DNA from: Dactylorhiza incarnata
Taxonomy: Eukaryota; Streptophyta; Magnoliopsida; Asparagales; Orchidaceae
Assembly: GCA_033032865.1 (NCBI GenBank)
Contig: JAWHQI010000065.1
Location: 744,001 to 808,000, forward strand
Length of the DNA stretch: 64,000 bases
Reading direction: 5' to 3'
The translations under genes and the position numbers were made by a program. The notes beneath the pieces were generated by a model, which was not told the origin of the DNA, did no database searches, and saw only the letters and a list, made by a program, of their open reading frames with translations. How positions within the stretch are numbered: position 1 is the first letter of the stretch; every line of letters begins with the position of its first letter. This document shows positions 21,821 to 33,849 of this stretch, piece by piece.

Positions 21821-23790
21821 TTGACCTCCCTGGCATGAATCCAAATTGATTCTCTGAGATGCTAGTCTCTCGTCTAACTCTTCTCTCTATTACTCGTTCT
21901 CATAGTTTCATAGTATGACTCATTAATTTATTCCCCTGTAATTGCCACAATTTTGTATATCTCTTTTGTTCTTAAACAAAGGTATCAAAATACTCTCTCC
22001 ATTGGTCTGACATCCTCTTTGTCTTCAGTATCTTATTGAAGAAATTTGTTAGCCATAAAATTCCCTCCCTAAGCATTTCCATACTTCAATAGGTATATCG
22101 TCTGACCCAACCGTCTTTCCATTTTTCATCTTCTTCAGAGCGTCATCTATCTCTGATGCTTGAATTTTACGATTAAAAATTATGTTTCTATACTCCTCCT
22201 ATTCACATAAATTTTTCAAGTTCAATTCATTGTCTTTTCCTTCATTGTATAGTTGATAAAAATATCTTTTTCATCGCTCCTTAATAGCCACATCATCCGT
22301 CAAAACCGTATCTGATTCATCTTTTATGCATTTAACTTGGCTTAAATCTCTTGTCTTCCTCTCTCTAGCTCGAGCAATTTTATATATATCACGCTCTCCA
22401 TCTTTGGTATCTAGTCGTTTATAAAATTCTTCATAAGCTTGACTTCTTGCTTAACTTACTGCATTTTTAACTTCTTTTTTGGCGAATTTATACTTTGTAA
22501 AGTTTCCATCATTTCTACAAGCATATAATATTTTGTAGCTGAACCTCTTTGCCTGTCTTGCAGTTCCTTTTTTCACCACCAAGATTCTTTTTGTGGGGGC
22601 GCACGACCTTTTGACTCTCCAAGTACGTTCTTTCCACTTATCCTTAAATGAGAAGACAACTTCCCATGTGACACTAGGATCAACATAAGGATCATCAACT
22701 AGTTGTTCTAAAACCGCTACCTCGAAAGTAACTTATTTTTCCTTTTTCAAGTTCCACTACCGAATTTTTGGCTACACTTTTGTCTTTCTCTTAAAGTTAC
22801 TATATTTAATTTGCACATCCAAAATTACTACCCTATGTTGCGTTATTAAACTTTCCCCTGGTATGACTTTGCAATTCTTACAAATCTTTTTATCCATTTT
22901 GTGAGTCATAAAATAGTCCCTCTTCATGTCGAACACATTTGTCACAATTAGCTCATGTGCTATGGAAAAGTCTAGAATGGTTCTTCCTTCTTCATTTCTT
23001 TCTCCATACCCAAATCCTCCATGAATATCTATATAATCCGTATTTTTCTTCCCCACATGTCTATTTAAGTCACCTCCAATGAAAATTTTCTCGCTTTATG
23101 AGATTTCTCTTACCAAATCATCTAAGTCTTCCCAAAATTGTACTTTAATAGTTTCACTTAATCCTACTTGTAGCGCATAAGCATTAATTACATTAATAGT
23201 TTCCTTTTCTACGATTAATTTAAGAGCTATGATTATATCGCCTTTTCTGCTTACCTCAACAACTCCATCCCTCCAAGTAGTATCTACAATAATACCTACT
23301 CTATTGCTTGTTTAATTTTTCCTCTGTACCATAATTTTAAACCTGAATTATCTAGAAATTTAGCTTTCTCACCCACCCATTTAATCTCTTGCAAACATAA
23401 AATATTTATCATTCTCCTAATCATTGTATCCACTACTTCCATCGCTTTTTTCGTTAGTGTATCTATATTCCAACTTCCAAACCTAAGTCGATCACAAATC
23501 CTACGATCTACTTTTCTAAGACGCCTAATATGTGGATGTCTAATATGAGAGGGCTCTTGCATATTTAACACTACACCCAAGTCCTTTTGGAGGTGCAGTG
23601 GTCCTTGCCAAGACGCCGCATTCAGACAATACAACGATGTCTCTTGCCTATTTAACACTACACCCAAGTCCTGGAGATGTAGCGGTCCTTGCCAAGACGC
23701 CGCATTCATATCATATGACGCGTTCCTTATGGGGAACAACCTAGTTTTAGCATAATTTCTCAAAAGATCCATATTCATAAGAGTGACTAA
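21821..23790 (-). mobile_element. LINE (L1-like) fragment: endonuclease and N-terminal RT
   Basis: On the minus strand an AP-type endonuclease starts near 23,490 (LRFGSWNIDTLTKKAMEVVD, ILCLQEIKWVGEKAKFLD) and continues at 23,056-22,772 (HGGFGYGERNEEGRTILDF, CKVIPGESLITQHRVVILDV). The RT region follows with KMKNGKTVGSDDIPIEVWKC, ILIPLFKNKRDIQNCGNYRG and ISENQFGFMPGRST near 21,825. It breaks off there, before the catalytic YADD-type motif, at the join with copia fragment B. Several stops and frameshifts are present. LINEs copy themselves by target-primed reverse transcription; this copy cannot. Confidence 0.87.
23555..23725 (-). repeat. Two copies of an ~86-bp unit at the LINE 5' side
   Basis: Two adjacent copies encode LNAASWQGPLHLQ-DLGVVLN on the minus strand, with one small indel between them. 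They lie just upstream of the endonuclease. Confidence 0.8.
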
Positions 23791-23799
23791 ATTTTACGC

Positions 23800-24893
23800 T
23801 GACCGTCTACCTAACACAACCCTTACCATTTTTCATTGCTTTGTAGATCTAGAAAAATTTGAATATACCTTTGCAAATAAATGGAGATCCTATGAATTTT
23901 TTTCTAATTATTTAACTCTCTTTTTAAGTATGTACTCGCAATTATTGTAGTAGTCTTGTTTTAAAAATCTAGTGAAAGATTATGTTTTTAAAGTCATTTG
24001 GATGCATGTTTCTCACATTTACTAGAACTTAGTCTATACACTCTCGAAGCGTCGTATGATTTTGACTCTTATTTTGGAATTGATCTAAGCCACCTTTGAA
24101 ATTTCGTTTGAGCCTAACCGACATATTTTCACCACTAGTAACCTGTTTTGAGCATATTAGCTTATTTTTTGTAACTCCATAAAATTACCAATGTCTATTT
24201 CTTCGATCCTAAATATCATTACTAAAGAGCATTGTTCTGAAAAAATCATAAGGATGGAGAAATTAAAAATTCTATGATTCACTTCTATGTGGGAGTGATG
24301 AGAATAGAATTGGAGGTCCTGTGATTCACTTCTATATGAGGGTGATGATATTACAAAAGAAAACTGAAAGATATATAGAAAAAATACTTTATATATATCT
24401 TTCTTAAAAATTGTGCAAAAAGGGGAAGTTGAAAATAATGAAAAAAATACACTTCACATAAAATAAGTGTGGGGTGTGTACATATATTCAGTGGGGAAAT
24501 ATGATCCTTCTTAAGAACATGCTCAAACAAGGTTTAGTAGTGATAAAGATTGCTACCATATCTTATCCTTACCCTTTATCACCTAAGCCACGCTACAACC
24601 TAAGGCAAGTCCTATGTGATCCTTGATAGTGAGTCAATTTTTAATTAAGTAGAGGGTGTACAAAACTAAGCATATAGTATTTGTATATATTCATGATATT
24701 AATGAATTTTACATAATCCAAACTAAGATGGATGAAGTTGACTCAATGTATGGTTATAAATTATTTGACTAGAGAAATTCGTAAAATTTATCTATTTTCA
24801 TTTGATCGCCTCTGAACGCAAGTGCTATTCCTAGGATTCTATTTTTATTTAGTATTTTGTTTTCATTTCAACTTGAAGGTTAAGGCACATACT
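23800..24893 (+). other. Noncoding, probably 3' interior of a Tat/Athila-type element
   Basis: There is no gene. It lies immediately upstream (in + orientation) of the LTR starting at 26209, apart from the hAT insertion at 24894. A repeated AATTG/GGTCCTGTGATTCACTTCTA word occurs at about 24,270-24,345, and AAAATAAGTGTGGGGTGTG near 24,460 resembles the untranslated 3' interior of plant Tat/Athila elements. Confidence 0.4.
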
Positions 24894-26105
24894 CAATATT
24901 CTAAATGTCGGCCGACATGTCCGACATGTCGGTTTGAAGAGGAAAGCGATATAGAACTTAAAAATGTTAAGAAAAAATCGTTTTTAATAATATCGGCCGA
25001 TCCGATTTAACTGAATGTCGCCGAAAACGTCTGTTGGATTTCCGGTTTTATATATTGCTCGATCCAAAAATTTTCTTCTAAACCTAATCTATCGCTGGAT
25101 CCAGTGCGCAGCGCGGCGCGAGTGTTCTCCCTCCTCCCGGCTCCCTCGCTGCTTGTCTTCTCTCTCGCCGATCTTCCCTCATCCAGCCGGCGTCCATCCT
25201 CCCTCATCCAGCCGGCGTCCATCCTCCCTCATCAAGCCGACGTCCATCCTCCCTCATCCAGGCGGCGTCCATCCTCCCTCATCCAGGCGGCGTCGTTTCT
25301 CCCTCATCCAGGCGGCGTCGTTTCTCCCTCATCCAGCCGGCGTCGTTTCTCCCTCATCCAGCCGGCGTCCATCCTCCCTCATCCAGGCGGCGTCGTTTCT
25401 CCCTCATCCAGGAGGCGTCGATCCTCCCTCAACGTCGATCCCTCGTCAACCTTCTGCGTCGAATTTACACGATTTTCTCTGGTAAGACCGTAAGAACTCC
25501 TTTTGATTTAATTTTTATGACTTTGGGTGTGTTGTGGCTGTGTTTGGCCGCAACACCAGCTGCTACACCAGCTGCTGGACCTTTTTTTGGGTGAGTTGTG
25601 GTGGTGGTTGGCTACTACTCCAGCTGTTGGCTGCTATTGTGGCGGTGGTTGGCTGCTGGACCTTTTTTGCCCCTGTTTAATGCTTGTAGTATAAACATGG
25701 TGTGCTTGTGCTTTGTTACAAAAAGATCCCAATGCAGTGCTTATGAACATTCAGAAAATGATCCCAGTGCAGTCAAGATGTGTGGGTGCCCCCGCCTTTC
25801 AACAGGATGGTCTGGTCCAATTTTCATAACCTTAGTTCATGATTACTTGTAGGACGACATTAATGTTACAATCAAAACTATAGAGTTCTATATTTTATTA
25901 TGAGAAGCTTGGTTTTAGTTTATGTCATAGTAGCTTACAAATTTTTTGATTCTTATACTAGCTTATAAAATTAGCCTTTAATATTTATATATTGTAGTTT
26001 TAAGAACCCGACATTTTCAAATGTCTCCTACATGTCTCCGACATCCTACATCCGACATTTAAAAACCCAATCCGATATGTACCCGACATCCGACATTTAG
26101 AACTG
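24894..26105. mobile_element. hAT element copy 1 (1,212 bp) with GC-rich cargo and minisatellite
   Basis: The TSD CACATACT is perfect at 24886-24893 and 26106-26113 (a matching G on each side allows 9 bp). The termini are CAATATTCTAAATGTCGG and, inward from the right, CAGTTCTAAATGTCGG. Subterminal DNA repeats CGACATG/CCGACAT words. The interior holds a GC-rich block (25,100-25,490) with a 25-bp minisatellite, ending in CTCTGGTAAGACC, which looks like a splice donor after an untranslated exon. No transposase is recognisable. Related copies lie at 38105 and 41043. Confidence 0.92.
25180..25429 (+). repeat. 25-bp minisatellite, 10 units
   Basis: Ten direct units of 25 bp, with consensus beginning CATCCAGSCGGCGTC and ending CTCCCT, alternate between a CCATC and a CGTTT version of the middle. 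A unit length not divisible by three rotates the reading frame, so the proline/serine-rich ORFs over it (25015-25485, 25104-25493) are very unlikely to be genes. Confidence 0.93.
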
Positions 26106-26208
26106 CACATACTTAGGTTTGAGCCAGATAATATTTGCATATTATACTCTCTATTTTTATTCTTTATTTTCCTTTGCTGAATAACAAAGACTTAATTGTG
26201 GGGGTATA

Positions 26209-29087
26209 TGATGAGTGCTAAATTATACTATTATTTAATATCATTTCATTAAGGAAAATCACTAGTATTATATTCTTTTTATACATTTCATATGCTATTT
26301 CACTTGTGACGCAGGACGAATCTATATGTGGCGGATTAACCGTGACCTAACCCTACATGCTATGCCAATCCGACGACGTGAATCCAAATTAGATAATAAA
26401 TTTAAACATCCCACACGCAATTAATTCACAGCAAAGCACAAATAATTTATTAGGGCAACAAGCTTAGGTTTTCCTCCGCGTGGAGGGCCAAAGCAAGAGC
26501 GCGCGGCGAATAATTCCTTCCTGCAGTTAGAGATTTATCCAGACACAAATTACTAGAATAAAATGAACATCCAAACAAGCATAAAATTTCCACAATGTCA
26601 CAATGTTTGAACACCTTTAACCAATACAAAACACAACACAAATCTGATAATAAAATAGGGCTGCAGTAATTTCAGGAAAAAAACTGAGTTTTGGGGGGGA
26701 TTGGTGGTTTTCCGGGTGGTGGTTTACTGGATCGGGTAAGGGTGGTGGAAGGGGGAATGTACGGAGGCTGGATCGGGGCGCCACGGGGCTGGATCTGGGT
26801 TGTAATGTCCAGATCTGGGCAGATCCGGGCAGATCTGAGGGGAACAGGAGATGTAGGGGCGGTGGTTTGCTGTGTGGTGTTGGGGGAAGTGGTGGGAGGC
26901 TGCTGGTGGGTTTTAGGGGGGGGGGGGCTTGCGGGGTGGCTGTAGGGAGGAGGAAGGGCTGGTGTTGGCGGCAGGGGATGGAAGGGAGTAGGCCGGCGGC
27001 TGGGGTTTTGATAGGGGGCGGCGGAAGGAGGGCTGTTGGGAGGGGCTGGCAGTGGAGACCTGGGAGGGGCTGGCTGTTATGGCTGCAGGGAAGGGGCTGG
27101 CGGCTGGTTGGGAGCAGGAGGCTGGCGACTGTAGGAAGAAGGGAGAGGGCTGGTGGATGCAGGGGCAGCAGGGAGGTGGCGGCCTGTTGCTGGTAAAGGG
27201 GGCTGGCGGCCTGCTGTTGGTAGGAGGGCTGGCGGCAGGAGACTAACAGGGGGCTGGCGGTTGTGGTGAGGGAAAGGGCTGGCGGCAGTGGTGAGGGAAA
27301 GGAATAGGAGGAGGAAATAAGATACTTACCCAAGGAGTCGTCACCAAGGGGGCTCCACGGAGTCGGCACAGCGGAGGGGATCACCGGAAACAAGGAAGAA
27401 GACTCTCCAAATTTCAGCAATCAAATTCCTGCAGCCCTAAGACATCTATTTATAAGAAAATAAGATTAGGGCATCTGAAATCGACGGCTATGATTGGCCG
27501 GCGGTTTCGATCCCATAACTACATGAAATAAAACTCAAAATACATAATGCTATATATGGAAATGATTCGCAACACGCATTCGGACGCATCCACGGAGTCG
27601 GATCGTCGATCCGGGCACGCCATATATGGTAAGTCGCCAAATCAGCCAGAATGGGCCCAAAACTCGTCCTTCACTGCTCCGCATCAACTTGTTTCTGTAT
27701 TTTCAGGATTAAAGAGTGGAAAATGAGAAATTTGCCAAAATGGGATCAATTTCACCATTTTGGGCGTAGAATGGGCTCACGAATTCGGAATGACGCGATT
27801 CAAGCGCTGTTGGAAAGCTGACACAAAGGGCTATAATTTTGATGAAGGTGGAAAAAGCATACGGGCTAAGACACACGACCGTATGCCCCGACCGTGTGCG
27901 GTTATTTTGTAGTTTTGAACTGTTGGAGACGTACCGAATGAAGTGCCGCTACTTTTGGGGACACACGGCCTATGTACACGGGCGCGTGCTGCGGTTATTT
28001 TTGTAGTTTTGGACAGTTGGAGACTTGCAAATTGAAGAAACACGACCTTTGGGACACACGGCCTAGGCACACAGGCGTGTGCCCCGGGCGTATCCGATGG
28101 TTTTTCACGAATATATATTCTCGCTCACAACATCGATAGAAACCCTTATCCCCTCTCTGAGAGAGTCATTTGGAGTCATCTTAAGGCCGAAAACACTAAT
28201 GTAAGGGAAAATCCAAGGAAGGAGGAGATCGATGAGGGAAGATCTTTATTTCTATTTTTCTCTCTAGATTCCTTATATCCTCTTAAGTGTTTCTCCTGAT
28301 GTTTATGTCTATGTAATCCATACATAGTTGTTAGTTTGATTATTGAAATGTTTTGAAGTATTGGTGCTGAGAATCGCTCTATGAATTATCCGTGTTTATA
28401 ATTGAAGGAGTTGGTAGCTTGCAAATATTGATTTCATATTTGTTACTAGCAACTCAAGTCATATAATTTTGGGTATTATTGTTATGATTAGATCACACAC
28501 GGATAAAGAGAGTTGATTGTTCCTTGAAAGAATAGAGAACCATAATTCTCCAGTTTAGGTGTGAAAACCTAGAGTTTGGGTTCACGGAACAATAAGACGA
28601 TCTTTAAGGTCCCCTACCCATAGTTCAAATCTCAGGTAAGCCTCTCTAAAATCAGAGCTCCGATGCCGTCTCGCCCAGGGAGATCGGAGTGGCGCGGAAC
28701 CCCGCGGTCTAGAATAACATTCCTCATTAAATCTGAAAAACACTTTCAATAGTCAATCTAACATGTTTATAATTTATATGGTCAAATCTTTATCCTCCAA
28801 ATTAATCTCATAGTTAATTAGTCACAATGTATCTTTATTTTATCCTTATCAAATTATATATTGTAATGAGATTAGAAGAGATAAGCGAAGTAGGGTAGTT
28901 AATGACATACCCTGGAAAATACAACCTTGATGCAAACGTCTCATATTCCCGTATGATGCATGACACATCATGCTAATATAAATTTAAAACTTGATTTATT
29001 TAAAAATTCCTTTACGACAACGATAGGTGCTTGCCTAAAAGTACGCAAATTTATCGATTGCATAGGTGCGATCAGAGCGTATCATCA
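26209..29087 (+). mobile_element. 3' LTR of a Tat/Athila-type gypsy element, with nested solo LTR
   Basis: A polypurine tract (TGTGGGGGTATA, about 26,197-26,208) is followed by TGATGAGTGCTAAATTATAC, a typical start of this LTR class, and the LTR ends ATCATCA at 29087. Without the nested insertion it is about 1.58 kb. Its middle has about 2.4 copies of a ~93-bp repeat (27,870-28,083) carrying ACACGACCGT...GACCGTGTG-type dyads. No second LTR is seen, so the element continues only as decayed interior to the left. It abuts minus-strand gypsy pol at 29088. Confidence 0.7.
26329..27622 (-). mobile_element. Solo LTR (1,294 bp) nested in the Tat-type LTR
   Basis: It starts TGGCGGATTAACC and ends GGGCACGCCA, with identical flanks TATATG at 26323-26328 and 27623-27628 (6 bp, or 5 bp plus chance). 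On the minus strand TTATAAATAGATG (about 27,443-27,455) is a TATA box, with a G-rich (+)/C-rich (-) stretch below it. A 267-codon minus-strand open frame (27420-26617), very rich in Pro, Ser and Leu, lies downstream of that TATA box. I recognise no domain in it; the low-complexity composition explains its length better than selection does. Confidence 0.8.
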
Positions 29088-30240
29088 GTCATCTCATTCT
29101 CCTAGACAATGTATTGTTGTACCGCTTCATTGAGTTGCGGCTTTCAAGTGCTATGGGGGTAATCTTCTTGCATTAGTACCCCACCGATAGTGAAGTCAGA
29201 TGCGTTTGTATGCAACTCAAATCTTTTGTTGAAGTCAGGCAAGACAAGCACCGGTTCAGTGCTAACGACTATCTTCAGATCTTCAAAGGCTTTTTGGCAT
29301 TCATCCCCCCAAATCCAAGCCTTGTTCTTCTTCAAAAAGCCTGTCAATGACATTGCCCTCCTTGAATAGTCCTTGATGAATCTACGATAGCAGTTTACCA
29401 AGCCAAGAAATGATCGTAAATCTGTTACCTTCGTTGGTGTCTCCCATGCTTCGATTACTTGCACTTTGGCCTTGTCCATTCGTAGCCGGACATGCTCAAT
29501 GACATGCCCAAGAAAATATATCTCCTCTTGGCCAAAGGAGCACTTTGACTTCTTCACATATTCCAAATTCTCCCGCAATACTTGGAACACCAAACTAAGA
29601 TGTCGGCTTGGTCTTCGGTGGTGTCACTGAATTCCACATTGTCATCCAGATACACCACCAAAAATTTGTCCAAGTATGGGTGGAATACTTGGTTCCATAG
29701 TGCCGAAGGTTGCAGGTGCGTTGGTTAAACCGAAAGACATCAACAACCATTTGAAAGATCCATACCGTCTGACACATGTTGTCTTCGGTTCATCTCCTTT
29801 CACAATCCGCATTGATGATATCCTCTTTGTAAGTCCAACTTGGAGTATATTCTTGCCTTCCCAAGCTTGTCGAAGTGATCCACAATCAGAGGAATACGAT
29901 ATTTTTTTTCACCGTCACCTTCTTTAGCGCCCGATAGTTTGTACGATTCCGCAACGTTCCATCCTTCTTCTTTTGGAGTTGTATCGGGGCACCTAATGGT
30001 GTTTTTGATTTCCTGATCATTCTCTACACAAGTAGTACTTGTATTTGCTTCCTCAACTCCAATTCAAGTGGAGCCATTTGATATGGTGATTTGGCAGGGG
30101 CTTTGCCCCGGGATCCAACTCAATCTTGTGATCCACCTTCCTCCGGGGTGGTAGCTTTAGAGGTAAATCTGCGGGCATAATGTCTTCATTCTTTGCGAGA
30201 ACATCGACAATGATGTGAGGCACCTCCTCCATCATGTCAT
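29088..30240 (-). pseudogene. Ty3/gypsy RT and start of RNase H
   Basis: Minus strand: ADLPLKLPPRRKVDHKIELD opens the RT region (about 30,170), and FLVVYLDDNVEFS (about 29,640) holds the catalytic Y-L-D-D, which is intact. Then come KKSKCSFGQEEIYFLGHVIE, RSFLGLVNCYRRFIKDYSRR, FELHTNASDFTIGGVL (RNase H) and, across a stop, LNEAVQQYIV-ENEMT at the left edge. Frameshifts occur at about 29,600-29,830 and 30,050. RNase H is cut off at 29088 where the Tat-type LTR starts, and integrase is missing. The sequence style is that of a chromovirus-type gypsy polyprotein. Confidence 0.88.
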
Positions 30241-30351
30241 CGTTTTCTTACTCCTTTAGGGTGGCAAATATGTTGGTTCACCCTTCTTGAATCCCCTTGC
30301 TACCTGCATGACCGATAACTATTTTGTCTCTTCCTTGTCATGTTTTGATGG

Positions 30352-31400
30352 TCATTGCACCGTTGGGACCATGCATGTAGTTCCTTCGTCCATAATGCAA
30401 ACTGAATGACGAGCTGACATGCCTATGACTTGCATCTTCTTTAGAAAATCCATTCCAAGCACAACATTGGAGTCATCCATGCGTGTTATTGAGAAGTCCA
30501 CCCGGTCCTTCCAAATGCCCATGCACAGGTCCACATTACGTGCAACTCCATCGAGCGGCCTTGCCTGACCGTTCACAGTCTTCATCCAACATCCTCCATA
30601 AACTGCAAGCCCAACCTCTTGGATTCTCCTTCTGTCACGAAGTTGTGGGAAGATCCAGTGTCTATTAAGGCCTTGGTGGCCTTCCCATTGACGATAACTT
30701 CCACATACACCATCCCCTTGCTTGATGTAACTTTTGTTGGTTGCATGTTCAAAGCATTTACTAGTTAAACTAATCTGAGACGTACCTTCCTCCGATGGAG
30801 TGGCATTGAGGCTCTCCACTATTGCTGGCTCCTTATTCAACTCATGCATAGGAACATGTGGAAAATTCTTCGATGGGGGAAGCAACTGGTTAATCAACAT
30901 AACTGGTTTGCGAAGCTTCATCCTGACCATCCTTCATCCGTTCATTTGGGAGGCACTTTCCTCACCATCGTCCACCTTCACCTTCCCATTTTCAACAGAT
31001 GCTACCTCCTCAACCTCGATCTCCACCCAGGAATCATCAAGTAAGGACACAACCTGTTGCTATACAACTAGCACTAGTGTTGGCTTATCAGAAGCAAATG
31101 TATCAATCTCCCGTACCTATCGGGAGGTATTATCACATCCTGGAAGAATTTATTGATTTTATCTTGCCCATGGATAAGGTTGTGCAGATAAATACAGATG
31201 CGACCATGCTTCGAGACCTCCTTCTTTGAAGTCCGATTATGGGAACAGAAACATGGAACTCTATTGTGAGTTTCATAAAGACATTGACCTTGATACATAG
31301 AGCTGACATGCTCTTCATGAACTTATTGAGAGAATGCTGGAGGCCAACAAGTTTTGGGAGTTGGTTGCCTGCCGGTGGTACATTTCCCCCGACAATGGGA
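30352..31400 (-). pseudogene. Ty3/gypsy protease domain and gag fragment upstream of RT
   Basis: The minus-strand frame 30930-30352 contains GGCWMKTVNGQARPLDGVAR, DSNVVLGMDFLKKMQVIGMS and a C-terminal MDEGTTCMVP, the retropepsin-like region that precedes RT in this group; the usual D-S/T-G site is lost by frameshift. Farther 5' (about 31,345-31,400 minus) PIVGGNVPPAGNQLPK is a recognisable Gag segment, so gag, protease and RT are in order. Between them, sequence is scrambled. Confidence 0.7.
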
Positions 31401-31929
31401 ATGTATTGAGCAGAAGGTTGTTGGCCTTTCAGGAAGCATCAACTGCATTTGTGAATGCATAGAACAAGAAGATGTCTTTTTCGGCATCATCAACTATATT
31501 CATGGAGTAGGCCTTGAATCATCCAACATGGCCAGTGTGGGTGTATCCTTCGCAAGGAGGTCACTTCCACTTCTGAAGTAGCTCCACCAAAGGGGTGAGA
31601 TTACATTTTGTGAGGAAAACATGCCTCATAATGCCGAGGGCAGTCATTGCGAACTTCTCCTTGTCGACAATTGCTTAAACCTAATGGCATACCTCTCACT
31701 CAGTTTGCCGGGGAGAGGAAGGAGATGGATGGGAGCATCACATTTCTTGTGAGCATGTGTAGAGTAATCCGGTAGGGAACATTCGTAGTAGTTAATTCTC
31801 CAAGTACCTACAATGCCATCTTTGACAGACTTCTTCTGAATGAGTATCAAGCTGTTGTTTCGACGTTTCATCGGGCTCTGAACTTCGACATGATTTGATA
31901 GCAGTTTCGAGTCTGTAGTGATCTGAGGA

Positions 31930-33800
31930 TCACTCTTGAATGTTACGTAGGCCCGGTGAACATGGTGGAAGACCCTCGTGAGAAGGGGAAAACTGAAAGA
32001 GATGGAGCTCGCCTGCAAGATGCACAAGGAGTTGATGATTTTGTTTAAGGTGAAGCTGGAGATCAGGTTTTCTCATGCTGAATTGGAAGCTGAAGAGAAA
32101 CAGATGCTCATCCAGTGCCTCTGCGATGACCTCGACGTCATTGCCTCCACAACGACGAACATGCCTGGAATTAACTCTGACGTCTCTTCTCACCACCTCA
32201 ACATCCACCCAAACATCAAGTCTATCAAGCAGAAGTAGGCGGTGGCGACGTCCTTAATCGAACCTATCTGAGAAGAAATTGTAAAATTGGACTTTATTAA
32301 GAAGGCCCAATACCCCGAGTGAGTTTCAAATGTTGTAATGGTTAAGAAATCGAGCAGCAAATGACATGCATATCGATTTTACTAAACTTAATAAAGTCTA
32401 CTCCAAAGATTGTTATCCTATGCCTTGGATAGATTCATTAGTAGACTCGGCCATAGGTTTTTTGGTCAAGAGTTTTTGGATGCCTTCTCGGGGTATTTTC
32501 AAATTCGAATGCATCCCTCGAACATCCCTCATACTATTTTTATCACCAACGTCGGTTGTTGCTGTTACAGATTGGTGCCTTTTGGTATCGAGAACTCCAT
32601 AGCAACATACCAACACATGATGGGTTATGTCTTTAAGAGTTGAAAGGGGAGGAACCTTGAGATTTATTTTGATTACTAGCTGAGAAGATACAAGGTCATT
32701 GAACACATTCAAGACCTCGTTGAGACCTTCGTAAGTATGAGAAGATACAATATGAGGTTCAATCCAAACTAAGTGTGTATTCGGGGTTAGCAAGAGGAAG
32801 TTCTTGAGTCACTTGTTGACATCAAGAAGGATTGTGCCCAATCCTCATAAGGTGAAGACTATCTTGAATATCTTGTCTCCATAGAAGTTCAACAGTTGGC
32901 AGGTGAGTAGTGAGACTCAGTCGAGTCAGATAAGTGTTACAATCTTAAAAACGCTTTGAGGAACGTCGAGATTTGAGTGGACAAAAGAATGTTATAAAGC
33001 CTTTGTTGTGTTTAAGCGACAACTAAAGTGCTAAACGATACATAGAGTAGTTATATGATCCTTGAGAAGTTTGCATTTTCTTTGATGGTATTGACTTGGA
33101 GACTTCAACCATACTTTCGAGCTCATACTATTCAAGTGGTGATTGAACGCTGTATTGGAAGCCAGAGCATTCAGTTAGATTATCGGAGTGGCAATTGAAC
33201 TAAGGGAGTTTAATATATTATGTTCATCGAACTGCGATCAAGGCACAATTAGTGGAAAATTACCTAGAAGATTTCACCGATAATCCGACAATTCAACGAG
33301 AATTGTCGGCACCTCACCCTTGGATGATTTGACAGGAGTTCAAGTCATTTTTCTGATTCTTAATGTGCTGAGGATCGAGCAAGCCATCAAGCTACATTTC
33401 AAAACCACTAATAATCAGATAGATAATGAGGCTCTTGAGGTTTGCTCGAGATCTAGGGGTAGAAAACATTCAAGTCAAGATGGGCTCTTATTTAATGACA
33501 CCACAAGTGAAAGGAGGATACAATAATCAAGATGGATTCTTGTTTAATGACACCACAAGTGAAAGTAGTACTTGATGGTTCATGGAGAGATTGGAGTCTT
33601 TCAAACCTTTGTGACATCCAACACATACCTCGGGCTGAGAATGTCGAGGCGGATGAGATATCCATGTTTGGCCTTCCCTCAGGTGGAACGACAACTTTTT
33701 CGGTTGACAATCGAAGAAAGGGAGATCATGGGGATTGATCAATGATCTTCGTGGATGGATCCTTTCATACATTTGTTATCCATGAGGGAGCATCCTACAA
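31930..33800 (+). pseudogene. Ty3/gypsy (Tat-type) RT and RNase H pseudogene
   Basis: Plus strand: FKVKLEIRFSHAE, DLDVIASTTTNMPGINSDVS and SSHHLNIHPNIKSIKQK lead into MHIDFTKLNKVYSKDCYPMP, DAFSGYFQIRMHPSNIPHT and ATYQHMMGYVFKS of RT. At the catalytic YVDD position the copy reads YFDY followed by a stop, so it is dead. RNase H remnants appear at 33,530-33,690 (VVLDGSWRDWSLSNLCDIQH, IPRAENVEADEIS). Many frameshifts and stops are present. Orientation and lineage match the gag at 16820, but 14 kb of other elements lies between. Confidence 0.82.
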
Positions 33801-33849
33801 GCATCACTTACATGAAAATATTATGATTCAAAGCAACCTATTTTTTTCT

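Noticed and set aside
21323..21844. 173-residue Ser/Leu/Pro-rich ORF
   Set aside because: It lies in the repeat-bearing leader of copia fragment B and crosses into the LINE; it is a composition effect.
25180..25429. CRISPR-like regular repeat array
   Set aside because: Units are directly contiguous without spacers, and the genome is a plant; the same holds for the 22-, 48-, 33-, 24- and 17-bp arrays.
25015..25493. Two overlapping Pro/Ser-rich ORFs
   Set aside because: They run through a 25-bp array whose length is not a multiple of three, so the peptide changes frame every unit.
26617..27420. 267-residue minus-strand ORF as a host gene
   Set aside because: Low-complexity Pro/Ser/Leu content inside a TSD-bounded LTR; composition explains the open frame. 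Kept only as a finding.
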